A DNA stretch of 58,031 nt from the NCBI GenBank assembly GCA_017558555.1, contig JAFYUJ010000029.1, positions 1-58,031 on the forward strand, in the 5' to 3' direction. Positions 8,356 through 15,525 of the stretch are shown here, one piece after another. Below the pieces are notes generated by a model. The model searched no databases and was not told where the DNA came from. It was given only the letters and a program-made list of their open reading frames with translations. A program made the position numbers and the translations under genes. This stretch comes from Akkermansia sp. (GTDB taxonomy: Bacteria > Verrucomicrobiota > Verrucomicrobiia > Verrucomicrobiales > Akkermansiaceae). The number at the start of each line of letters is the position of its first letter. Position 1 is the stretch's first letter.

Positions 8356-9636
8356 TCAGCGTGCCGCTCCGGGGGTCACTGCCTTTGCCGGCCACACCAT
8401 GCTATCCGGGTCATAGGGAGGAAGCACGCGCATATCATCATCCTTGTACTTGATTTGCTTCTCGTACATCTCCTCGGCATTGGGTTCGATGAAACTTGTG
8501 CGGAAAAGCTGATAGAGCGGCTTGCCATCTTTATCCTTGATGCCACCTTCTTCATTCACATTCTCAATCAACAAGCAGAAACCGAAATTGCCGCCGCCAA
8601 TTTCAGATATCAGCACCTCCATATCGTACCACTGGCCGCTTTCTACACTGAACGTCTCGCCACGGCGGAAGCCGCCAAACAAGCCATTCCAGTATTCGCA
8701 ACCGGAATAGGTTACCAGGCCTTCGCGGTCGGCCGCCTTCATCTCCTCGTTGTTGCCTTCATCAAAGAACCAGGCATTCCAGCCCTCGGCGCCGGCTGTC
8801 AGCTTATGCATGCCACAGGCCAACACGTTGCGGTTGTTGAAGCGTACGCCCATCACGGAGTCGCCCGCGCCCAGGAAGCGGAAAGTGCCACTTACGGGGG
8901 CCTTCACTTTGGCTCGATAAATAGCTACCCAGCGGCTTGCTTTCAACCCCATCTTTTTCTTGGGATCATAGGCGTGCGCGGCTTCCTGGTCATAGCAGTT
9001 GGGCATGTAGAAACAGGTGGCATACAGCTTTGTCTTCGATTCCATGAACGGTGAGAATAGCCCCGTATTCCACCCGCCATTGTAGAACTGGCTCGTCAGG
9101 GCCAGTACATCGCGCACTGCCGTAGCGGCCGCAAAGCGAGATTCTGCTCCCTGGTAGGTCTTCTTCAAATCCCAGAAACGCCCCACAAAAGCAGACTCCT
9201 CTTTCTTGGTTCCACCCATGCCGGCGCCGCCACCGCCACCGCCGCCCATGCCTTCACCCAGACCGGCGCTGCCGCTGAAAGCATCGCTCATGGGATTCAT
9301 GGACATGCCGTCCAGATCCATCTCTACATCCATAGGTAAGACACTCACGGCATCCACGGCATTGGATACAATCACATTCACCGGGGGGGCGACTGGAGGT
9401 GTACCACCGGAAATGTCTTTTACCTTCTGGATATTGGGCGAGGAATCATCTTCCGGTTGGTACACGAGGAACTCTGCCTGCGGGGGCTCCGGAATGAAAA
9501 TCTTGGCGATGAAAAGCATGGTAAACAGCAACACCACAATGACGGATGTTGCAATGATAGCGCCTTTTCGTTCACGCTTGCGGATGGCTTCCAGCCGCAA
9601 GCGTGTCACATCCGACATCTTGATTTTTACTGCCAT
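8356..9636 (-). CDS. TonB-like anchored protein with PA14-like C-terminal domain
   Basis: 426 aa. A basic cytoplasmic start (about 25 residues) is followed by one membrane helix (IIATSVIVVLLFTMLFIAKIF), then a Pro-rich periplasmic linker (IPEPPQAEF, GGTPPVAPP), an acidic patch and a Gly-rich stretch (residues about 128-143). The C-terminal 270 residues are beta-rich. The words GTFRFLGAGDSVMGVRFNN resemble the sugar-binding PA14 fold. Architecture suggests an inner-membrane protein reaching into the periplasm, but no ExbB/ExbD is present. First gene of the operon, behind a strong promoter. Confidence 0.65.
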   Translation of the reverse strand: MAVKIKMSDVTRLRLEAIRKRERKGAIIATSVIVVLLFTMLFIAKIFIPEPPQAEFLVYQPEDDSSPNIQKVKDISGGTPPVAPPVNVIVSNAVDAVSVLPMDVEMDLDGMSMNPMSDAFSGSAGLGEGMGGGGGGGAGMGGTKKEESAFVGRFWDLKKTYQGAESRFAAATAVRDVLALTSQFYNGGWNTGLFSPFMESKTKLYATCFYMPNCYDQEAAHAYDPKKKMGLKASRWVAIYRAKVKAPVSGTFRFLGAGDSVMGVRFNNRNVLACGMHKLTAGAEGWNAWFFDEGNNEEMKAADREGLVTYSGCEYWNGLFGGFRRGETFSVESGQWYDMEVLISEIGGGNFGFCLLIENVNEEGGIKDKDGKPLYQLFRTSFIEPNAEEMYEKQIKYKDDDMRVLPPYDPDSMVWPAKAVTPGAAR

Positions 9637-9705
9637 ATACCTGTGAATAAATATGAAATTTGCCGTGCTCGCCGCGCGCGGGTGAGCTATCTTGATACTC
9701 CGTCT

Positions 9706-9733
9706 ATTATAGGGCTCCCGTGCTCCGTGTCAA
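9706..9733 (-). promoter_or_regulatory. Strong promoter of the 9636-5402 envelope operon
   Basis: Perfect sigma-70-type boxes on the minus strand: -35 TTGACA (9728-9733), 16-nt spacer, -10 TATAAT (9706-9711). The leader to the ATG at 9636 is about 62 nt. Confidence 0.8.
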
Positions 9734-9830
9734 GCAAGTAACATGCCCCTTTCCAAAATAAATTGTACTGTCCCTTTTTTTGCGAATGTTGGAATGCAGA
9801 AGTGAGAGGTTTATCGGAGGGGTAGGAGCT

Positions 9831-9929
9831 TTAATGCTCCAGCTTCAGATACTGTCTCCAAAACGCTTCGCTCGTGAATTCCTGGTGGGCTTTGCGCAGA
9901 TTGGCGGCCAGTTCATCGTACTTTGGGCA
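9831..9929 (-). pseudogene. C-terminal fragment of a disrupted gene
   Basis: A 32-codon open stretch ending LRKAHQEFTSEAFWRQYLKLEH before a TAA at 9831 reads like a genuine protein C-terminus. Its upstream end runs into the inverted repeat of the adjacent insertion element, so the element probably cut the gene. The rest of the gene is not present. Family not recognised. Confidence 0.4.
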
Positions 9930-10425
9930 CTACGTCAGAAAAGTAGCGGAATGACGAACTGAGGCGCACCAGCCTCCAATAGTTGTGGTAACTCGTTTAT
10001 CTCTACAGAGACATTCAAGTGCCGGCTATGCAACCGCAAAATGCAACGGAAAGGAAGCCGACAGATTACTGTAGTTGATACCCCTTATATGCAATACGAC
10101 ATTGCGTTGCAGATAGAAACACCCTATTTATACTGCCCTCATTGTGCGAAATATGCCGTAGTCAGACCTCAATGCATACACCCCAAACGCTGCATGACTC
10201 TTCGTCTCATGGGGCACATTGCAAGGTTAATGCAGGAGACGTCGGCAAGATTACTATCCGGAATTCTACGCCTGTCACAAAGTAGCATTCTTCGAGCCGA
10301 TAAGGATATTCTCACTCTCATAGATGAAGCTCGGCCGATTTGTCTGGATGCGCGTCGCGCGTTGATTATAGATGAGAAATATCTGGGACGAGATAAAAAG
10401 GGCGCTACTTTTCTGACGCAGCGCC
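9926..10425 (+). mobile_element. Internally deleted ISL3-like insertion element with 23-bp inverted ends
   Basis: The left end GGCACTACGTCAGAAAAGTAGCG (9926-9948) matches the reverse complement of 10403-10425 at 21 of 23 positions. Between them is the N-terminal portion of a transposase only, joined directly to the right end. The element is thus about 500 bp instead of the usual 1.3-1.5 kb. No matching target duplication flanks it. It can only move if a full-length relative supplies transposase. Confidence 0.65.
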
Positions 10426-10445
10426 TCAAAAAAGGGATTAAATAG
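9963..10445 (+). pseudogene. ISL3-like transposase, N-terminal part only
   Basis: Open frame without a good start. The readable part begins with a zinc-finger pair (CRLC near 10020 and CPHC near 10134), continues with a helical HTH-like region (HIARLMQETSARLLSGILRL) and stops just after IIDEKYLGRDKKG, which looks like the first catalytic Asp-Glu region of ISL3 transposases. The remaining catalytic domain of about 250 residues is missing, and the frame runs through the right inverted repeat to a stop. Family call rests on layout and is moderately sure. Confidence 0.6.
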
Positions 10446-10477
10446 TGAAAAAAATAAGATTTTTTTTCATTTTTTGC

Positions 10478-10506
10478 TTGCAAAGCGTCGGATATTGGTG
10501 TAAACT
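10478..10506 (+). promoter_or_regulatory. Promoter of the tRNA-Phe/tRNA-Pro pair
   Basis: -35 TTGCAA (10478-10483), 17-nt spacer, -10 TAAACT (10501-10506), about 36 bases before tRNA-Phe. GC-rich discriminator follows, as expected for a stable-RNA promoter. Confidence 0.55.
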
Positions 10507-10541
10507 GCGCCTGCACCCCACTTCGAGTGGGCGGCGCAAGT

Positions 10542-10617
10542 GGCTCGGTAGCTCAGTTGGTAGAGCAGCGGATTGAAAATCCGCGTGTCGGCGGTTCGAT
10601 CCCGTCCCGAGCCACCA
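10542..10617 (+). tRNA. tRNA-Phe (GAA)
   Basis: 76-nt cloverleaf with 7-bp acceptor GGCTCGG/CCGAGCC, standard D and T arms (GTTCGAT in the T loop), and anticodon GAA at 10575-10577. The 3' ACCA is encoded. Confidence 0.97.
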
Positions 10618-10650
10618 TTTTTTTACCCTGATTTTTCCTCCTTATGATTA

Positions 10651-10724
10651 CGGGGTGTAGCTCAGCCTGGTAGAGCGCCAGCTTTGGGAGCTGGATGTCG
10701 CAGGTTCGAATCCTGTCGCCCCGA
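10651..10724 (+). tRNA. tRNA-Pro (TGG)
   Basis: Acceptor CGGGGTG/CGCCCCG (one G-T pair), anticodon stem CCAGC/GCTGG with loop TTTGGGA, anticodon TGG at 10685-10687, T loop TTCGAAT. CCA is not encoded. It lies 33 nt after tRNA-Phe, probably cotranscribed. Confidence 0.96.
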
Positions 10725-10748
10725 GAATGTTTATTTGAAGCCGGATAC

Positions 10749-11069
10749 ATGAGAAAAGAGCGGACAAGCACGTTTCCATGGGAGAAAGGGTGTTATGTGT
10801 TGCTGGCGGTGATTGTTTTAGTGTTGTTGTTTGCGTGGTTGCAGGGCTTTTTTGAGGTGATGAGCGGGCTGATGTTTGCCTTCTTCATCTTGTGGCAGGT
10901 GGTGCGTGGGCTGGTTATCAAGCGCCATTTTTGGCTCATTGCTGAGGAGAAGGTGAGTTTTTGGAGCCTGGCGTGTGGAGTGCTTGTGGTTGTGCTGAGC
11001 TATGCGCTGTGCCTGGATGCCAAGAATGAGGCTTCCGCACCGTCCAATCCGGCGCCATATGTGCGATAA
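10749..11069 (+). CDS. Small membrane protein of unknown function
   Basis: 106 aa with three hydrophobic helices (CYVLLAVIVLVLLFAWL, VMSGLMFAFFILWQVV and FWSLACGVLVVVLSYAL) and a polar C-terminus. It begins 24 nt after tRNA-Pro. Its last 26 codons are duplicated at 15293-15370, directly upstream of the ABC exporter gene. This gene and the exporter were therefore probably neighbours before the island between them was inserted. Confidence 0.75.
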   Translation: MRKERTSTFPWEKGCYVLLAVIVLVLLFAWLQGFFEVMSGLMFAFFILWQVVRGLVIKRHFWLIAEEKVSFWSLACGVLVVVLSYALCLDAKNEASAPSNPAPYVR

Positions 11070-11222
11070 ATGGTGCACATGTGGGAATGATGCCGCTATT
11101 GTGGCACAAATGGTGGCAAGTGGATGCAAAAACTGATGGAACCTATATTCTGACGTGGCAGAGCAAAATGAGAAAGCATGGCCGTTGATTCGCCCTATTT
11201 TGACGCAGTATATGGGGCCGGG
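10992..11222 (+). repeat. Upstream copy of the junction repeat flanking the hip/autotransporter island
   Basis: Covers the 3' end of the small membrane gene, the intergenic stretch and the first about 22 codons of an ABC exporter. It matches 15293-15525 in the same orientation. The coding parts are nearly identical (the first about 64 bases match exactly), while the non-coding middle has many substitutions. Confidence 0.85.
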
Positions 11223-11253
11223 AGGGGACTCTCTTCCCAGTTGCGTGTCTTGA
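11155..11253 (+). pseudogene. 5' fragment of an ABC exporter gene
   Basis: In frame, the first 22 codons match the start of the exporter at 15459 (AEQNEKAWPLIRPILTQYMG against AEKDEKAWPVIRPILKQYMG). The start codon has become GTG. Similarity ends at 11222, and the frame stops after ten unrelated codons at 11253. It is a relic of the duplication or insertion that built the island. Confidence 0.8.
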
Positions 11254-11269
11254 CTGACGCGCAATCAAA

Positions 11270-11300
11270 CATCCGTTGCCCCGGTGTGAGGCAACGGATG
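11270..11300 (-). terminator. Hairpin downstream of the autotransporter gene
   Basis: 11-bp perfect stem CATCCGTTGCC/GGCAACGGATG with a 9-nt loop. On the minus strand it is followed only by TTTG, so it is a modest intrinsic terminator for the gene ending at 11324. Confidence 0.7.
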
Positions 11301-11323
11301 GAAATTTATGCGGGCCGGGGAAA

Positions 11324-13195
11324 TTAGAACTGAATCTTGTAGCCCACGGCAGCGTTGAAGTTGGTGTAGTCCGCACGTAACTCTACGGCACCATCGGCAA
11401 ATACGCTGCCGTAGCCCACAGGCACGGCGATGCCTGCCCCCAGTTCTACCCCGAAAGCACCGAGCTCCGCACTTTTCACACGCGCACGGGTGCGGGACGC
11501 AAAGCGGGCCAGACCTACATTGGTGGCGGACTGGCGGTCACCAACATCATACTTGGCTAGGGCTCGGGCCTCGAAAGTGCAGTCGCGGTTAAGGGTCTGC
11601 TGCCCCACCAGCGCGGCATAGCGGGCACCAAGCCCCAGAGTCATGGTATCGAGACTTTGCTCATCCACCGTCAGAGCAGCGTTGCTGCCTTTTTCGCGGT
11701 AGGAATCAACTTCGGCATGACGATAAGAAACATTGAACACCGGGCTGAGGATGCTCCGGCTGCTCAGGAAATAATCGCGGCTTACCTCGTACATGAAACC
11801 GTATGCTGAGCCCTCCGTATCCCCCTGTGCGGTGTAGCTGCCGTAAGCGTGGCTCACGCTGCGGTCATAATCGGCATCCATAGTACCCATGGTGCCCATA
11901 AGGGCATGACTCCATTTGCCTCTGTTGTAACGAGCAAAGGCGCTCAGGTAAGTGGTGTCCATATCGCCGTCGAGTCTGTCGGGTCCATCACTCTTCAGTA
12001 CGCCTTTCATGGCAGTAAGCGCCAAGCCGAGGGTGAAGTTACCGGTCACTTGCATTCCTGCGCCGAGGGTGGCACCCCAGCTGTTCAGGGTGTAACCAGC
12101 CTCAAGGCCATCATTATTCTGCTCAGCGCGGTGACCCTCAGCATTCACCCAGGCAAAGAAACGAGTGGAATCGGGGGCTGAATCAAGACCGCTCTTGTTA
12201 TCCAGGGCTACGCAATCACTGCCGATGGAACCACTCACGCTGCGGTTGCGGATGGCTCGCAGCTGGCGTTCCGTATCACCACTGAGAGCCTGCCCCAGCA
12301 CTGGGGTGGAAGCACCTGCCACTGCCGCCAGCGTTTCAGGCTTAATGGAACCCATTGCCTGTGCTACGAGCACTTTGGCAAGTGCGCTGTCCTTGGTGAT
12401 GAGCTGGGGATTCAGTCTCACGTATGTATCATTGAGAAGAGTGGCTCCCGCTCCGGAACCGCTCATTGTGGTGGCTTCAGGTATAGCCTTGATAACGGTC
12501 ATTTGGAGCTGCTGAGAGTCAGGTGCCGGGGTATACACTGTCGCGTTCGTCAAATCCGAAAAATTAAATGTGTTTTTGATATCTGTTTCCGTGTACTCAT
12601 CAAACACAATGTCGCTATCTTCCGTCGAAGCTAAGGTAAAATAGGCCACGCCGTCACCGGAATCCTTTGCATTGACGTATGTAAAGGTAATACCAATAAT
12701 GTACGGATTATCTTCATTATGACGACTTGCATTAAAGAAAGAGAAATTCGTTATATTCAATTTCTTGGTCCAGTTTTTAACATATCTGTAATATCCATAT
12801 GTCTCACCATTGACGTAGATATGTAAGAAATAATCGGATGGGTCCTCATAACGGGTGCTATTCCCGCAATCATCAACAAACAAACGCAATTGGTTATCGC
12901 CTGCATTCGTGAGATTGTAAATATCCCCCGCGAAATCTCCCTTGGAAGCAAAGACTGACTGAGAAGTATTCGAATGCACATAAGGATTTTCGATGCAGAT
13001 TGCCTTCATGGTCATGGAGAAACTCTCGCCATTCTTGATGTTGGCATCACCCAGGCTGTCGTATGTATAAGTACCCTGCAGGGTTGTGGAATAGGAGAGA
13101 GAACCTTCAGAGGTGTCCATGACCCAAGTAGGCTCAGCGGCGTAGCCTGTGAACATGGAGCTCAGCAAAAGAAGCATGAAAAGAGTTTTTTTCAT
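11324..13195 (-). CDS. Autotransporter with short passenger domain
   Basis: About 623 aa. The signal peptide MKKTLFMLLLLSSMFTGYAA is followed by a compact passenger of roughly 240 residues rich in Asn, Thr and Tyr, a linker with the word IPEATT, and a C-terminal beta-barrel of about 280 residues. The barrel has alternating strands and ends in Phe (AVGYKIQF), the expected BAM signal. The protein should insert in the outer membrane and expose the passenger. Passenger function is not recognisable. I start at the ATG at 13195, not 13219, because the signal peptide begins there. It lies inside the island flanked by duplicated junctions and is transcribed towards tRNA-Pro. Confidence 0.85.
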   Translation of the reverse strand: MKKTLFMLLLLSSMFTGYAAEPTWVMDTSEGSLSYSTTLQGTYTYDSLGDANIKNGESFSMTMKAICIENPYVHSNTSQSVFASKGDFAGDIYNLTNAGDNQLRLFVDDCGNSTRYEDPSDYFLHIYVNGETYGYYRYVKNWTKKLNITNFSFFNASRHNEDNPYIIGITFTYVNAKDSGDGVAYFTLASTEDSDIVFDEYTETDIKNTFNFSDLTNATVYTPAPDSQQLQMTVIKAIPEATTMSGSGAGATLLNDTYVRLNPQLITKDSALAKVLVAQAMGSIKPETLAAVAGASTPVLGQALSGDTERQLRAIRNRSVSGSIGSDCVALDNKSGLDSAPDSTRFFAWVNAEGHRAEQNNDGLEAGYTLNSWGATLGAGMQVTGNFTLGLALTAMKGVLKSDGPDRLDGDMDTTYLSAFARYNRGKWSHALMGTMGTMDADYDRSVSHAYGSYTAQGDTEGSAYGFMYEVSRDYFLSSRSILSPVFNVSYRHAEVDSYREKGSNAALTVDEQSLDTMTLGLGARYAALVGQQTLNRDCTFEARALAKYDVGDRQSATNVGLARFASRTRARVKSAELGAFGVELGAGIAVPVGYGSVFADGAVELRADYTNFNAAVGYKIQF

Positions 13196-13373
13196 AATGA
13201 ATACAATGACAATTGGCAAAACGGCTTCGACCCTGCGATATCAGAGCCAAGCACTATCTCAATCTATCACCAGCCCGGGTATGAAGCAAGTAAAAAGAAT
13301 GCAATATCCTCTGTTCTCGAGCAATTTTTTCTGTCGATAGCACACTGTAGGTGATGTAACTCGCTCACATTCT

Positions 13374-13394
13374 GTCACACGGGCATCTCGTGTG
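13374..13394. promoter_or_regulatory. Small inverted repeat before the integrase stub
   Basis: TCACACG and CGTGTGA face each other across seven bases, about 35 nt before the integrase fragment. Could be an operator, a recombinase arm site or a weak hairpin. Confidence 0.35.
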
Positions 13395-13429
13395 ATACAT
13401 GCAATCCAACGTTGATATACAAATACATT

Positions 13430-13609
13430 ATGTCAGAGACAAAAGAGCGAAATGGAATCTGGCAAGCAGAATTCTGGGCTAATGGTAAGCGCATTCGCAA
13501 ATCAACCGGTATAGCAGTAGGTGCGACCCGGGCAGAGCAGCGCACCTTGGCCTTAACAACCCTTGGCGGGGATTGCCACCGTTCTAAATCTACGGAATCA
13601 GAAATCTAA
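13430..13609 (+). pseudogene. N-terminal stub of a tyrosine recombinase/integrase
   Basis: The start MSETKERNGIWQAEFWANG followed by KRIRKSTGI matches the arm-type DNA-binding N-terminus of phage-like integrases. After about 35 residues the frame becomes unrelated and stops at 13609. The core-binding and catalytic R-H-R-Y domains are missing. It marks a past integration event beside the hip genes. Confidence 0.6.
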
Positions 13610-13645
13610 GAAGAGGTAATTTGTTCTACATCTGATTAAAAACTC

Positions 13646-13674
13646 TTGCTTTTTGCTCAGATATGAGACATAAT
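13646..13674 (+). promoter_or_regulatory. hipBA promoter
   Basis: -35 TTGCTT (13646-13651), 17-nt spacer, -10 CATAAT (13669-13674). The -10 ends eight bases before the hipB ATG at 13683, so the mRNA would have almost no leader. HipB-type repressors usually bind such promoters, but I saw no clear operator palindrome. Confidence 0.5.
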
Positions 13675-13682
13675 CATGCATC

Positions 13683-14003
13683 ATGAACGAGAGATGGCCA
13701 CTCTATCCGCAAGCTGTAAAAGCCCTGAAGAAGATGGGAAATGATTTGCGAGATGCTCGGCGCCGGCGGCGTATATCAACGACGACACTGGCGGAGCGTG
13801 CGCGTATATCGCGAGCAACGCTGTACCGCATCGAAAAGGGAGATGCCGGGGTGTCCATGAGCAGCTATGCAGCGGTTATTTTTGCTCTTGGCCTTGTTGA
13901 GCGCCTGAGCGATGCTTTTGATGCGCGCCACGATGCCGTAGGATTAGGCCTGGAAGCAGAACAGATGCCAAAGAATATAGTGAATAAGCGCTATGACCAA
14001 TGA
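13683..14003 (+). CDS. hipB: HipB-family antitoxin, HTH transcriptional regulator
   Basis: 106 aa with an XRE-type helix-turn-helix at about residues 19-70 (LRDARRRRRIS, TTLAERARISRATLYRIEKG, MSSYAAVIFALGL). The N-terminal extension and polar C-tail are as in HipB proteins that gate HipA kinases. It overlaps hipA by 11 nt, so the two are translationally coupled and the antitoxin comes first. Presumably binds HipA and represses the shared promoter. Confidence 0.88.
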   Translation: MNERWPLYPQAVKALKKMGNDLRDARRRRRISTTTLAERARISRATLYRIEKGDAGVSMSSYAAVIFALGLVERLSDAFDARHDAVGLGLEAEQMPKNIVNKRYDQ

Positions 14004-15267
14004 TAATGAGATAGGGGTGTATACCGATTTATTGCAACCTGGAGCAGACTGCATACGGGTCGGGACATTGTGGATACACCACCGCCGTCAGGGCTCTGCC
14101 AGTTTTGAATACAGCCAGGAGTGGCTGAACCACCCGCACAGCTACGAGCTGGAGCCTATGCTACCGCTGGGGCGTGGAAAATACCATACCGCCCCGGGGC
14201 AAGTGCTTTTTGGCAGTATGAGCGATAGTGCACCGGACAGATGGGGACGCCGTCTGATTCAGCAGGCACATCGCAAAGGTCTGCCGGGATATCCGACGGT
14301 GAGCGGAGCATTGGGGGAACAGCACTATCTGCTTGGGGTAAATGATATGGCTCGCATGGGTGCCCTGCGTTATTCTGCCGATGGAGGTGCTACATTCCCG
14401 CACACGGAAGAGGGAGCAAGCATTCCGCCGATAATTGATTTGCTTCCGCTGCATCATGCAGCGGAACACCATTGCCGCGACACCGCAACACCGGCGGAAT
14501 TACGCATGCTGTTGAATCCCGGTTCTTCCCTGGGTGGTGCATGGCCCAAGGCTAGCGTAAAGGATGAGCAAGGCAATCTCTATATGGCCAAGTTCAGCAA
14601 CTCCCAGCAGGAATACGATGTAGTAGCATGGGAGGCTGTTGCCATGATGATCGCGGCCAAAGCCGGGATAAGAGTTCCGGAGTTCAGTCTCAAACGCCCG
14701 GCACGAGGTAAGAGTGTATTTCTGAGTCGTCGCTTTGATCGCAGTCCCAGTGGTACACGTCTGCCTTACATTTCCGCCATGACGATGCTGCAAGCAAAGG
14801 ACGGAGAGGTTCACTCCTACGCAGAGCTGGCAGAATATATGAGCCAGTACACGGCCAATCCCCGGGCAGACCTGAAAGAACTGTGGTGCCGCATAGCGCT
14901 GAGCATCATGGTGACCAATGTAGATGATCATCATCGGAATCATGGTTTCCTTCGCAAGGAACGTAAAGGGTGGCAGCTGGCTCCGCTGTTTGATGTCAAC
15001 CCCACTCCGGAGCATGTCAAGGGACATACTTTGTCCATGGATATCGTGGAGGGAGATAATACAGCTTCACTCAAATTACTCTGTGATCACGCGGATGTTT
15101 TTTATTTACGCCCCAGGGAGGCTGAGGAGTTACTTATTCCTATAGCCCGGGCTGTATCAGACTGGAGAAGCATTGCAACGAATATGGGAATCCCGGCAGC
15201 GCAACAAGAGGAAATGGCAGGAGCCTTTGAACATGCAGCCGGGTATAATTCGGTGCTTAAGCCATAA
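13993..15267 (+). CDS. hipA: HipA-family serine/threonine kinase toxin
   Basis: 424 aa, near full length for HipA (E. coli about 440). Visible elements are the short N-terminal subdomain, a Gly/Ser-rich loop GSSLGGAWPKA (177-187) where HipA-type kinases autophosphorylate, the catalytic loop NVDDHHRN (N309-N316, base D311) and the metal-binding LFDVNPTP (D334). In E. coli, HipA phosphorylates GltX and causes persistence. Other HipA relatives use other tRNA synthetases, so the target is not deduced. All catalytic residues are intact. Two odd features are the Trp in GGAWPK where Arg is common, and its place on an island between duplicated junctions. Confidence 0.92.
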   Translation: MTNDNEIGVYTDLLQPGADCIRVGTLWIHHRRQGSASFEYSQEWLNHPHSYELEPMLPLGRGKYHTAPGQVLFGSMSDSAPDRWGRRLIQQAHRKGLPGYPTVSGALGEQHYLLGVNDMARMGALRYSADGGATFPHTEEGASIPPIIDLLPLHHAAEHHCRDTATPAELRMLLNPGSSLGGAWPKASVKDEQGNLYMAKFSNSQQEYDVVAWEAVAMMIAAKAGIRVPEFSLKRPARGKSVFLSRRFDRSPSGTRLPYISAMTMLQAKDGEVHSYAELAEYMSQYTANPRADLKELWCRIALSIMVTNVDDHHRNHGFLRKERKGWQLAPLFDVNPTPEHVKGHTLSMDIVEGDNTASLKLLCDHADVFYLRPREAEELLIPIARAVSDWRSIATNMGIPAAQQEEMAGAFEHAAGYNSVLKP

Positions 15268-15292
15268 GGCAGTTTGTTTTTACGATTTTGAG

Positions 15293-15370
15293 GTGCTGAG
15301 CTATGCGCTGTGCCTGGATGCCAAGAATGAGGCTTCCGCACCGTCCAATCCGGCGCCGTATGTGAGATAA
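15293..15370 (+). pseudogene. 3' fragment of the small membrane protein gene
   Basis: 26 codons identical in protein to the end of the gene at 10749-11069 (VLSYALCLDAKNEASAPSNP and on to the stop at 15370), with no start of its own. It is the relic partner of the exporter fragment at 11155. Confidence 0.8.
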
Positions 15371-15525
15371 ATGGAGTAGATGTGGGAATTGTGCCACAGT
15401 TGTAGCAAAAATGATTGCAAGCGGATGCCAAAACTGGTAGAATCTGTCATATACTGACATGGCAGAGAAAGATGAGAAAGCATGGCCGGTGATTCGCCCT
15501 ATTCTGAAGCAGTATATGGGGCCGG
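15293..15525 (+). repeat. Downstream copy of the junction repeat
   Basis: Direct repeat of 10992-11222. It contains the last 26 codons of the small membrane protein (15293-15370), the intergenic region and the intact 5' end of the ABC exporter gene. Together the copies bracket about 4.1 kb with the autotransporter, integrase stub and hipBA. Confidence 0.85.

Noticed and set aside
9910..10440. 8-bp target duplication around the ISL3-like element
   Set aside because: The bases outside the two ends do not match, so no duplication can be claimed.
10553..10771. 72-aa minus-strand frame reading RDGIEPPTRGFS
   Set aside because: It is the familiar antisense translation of tRNA genes and has no coding value.
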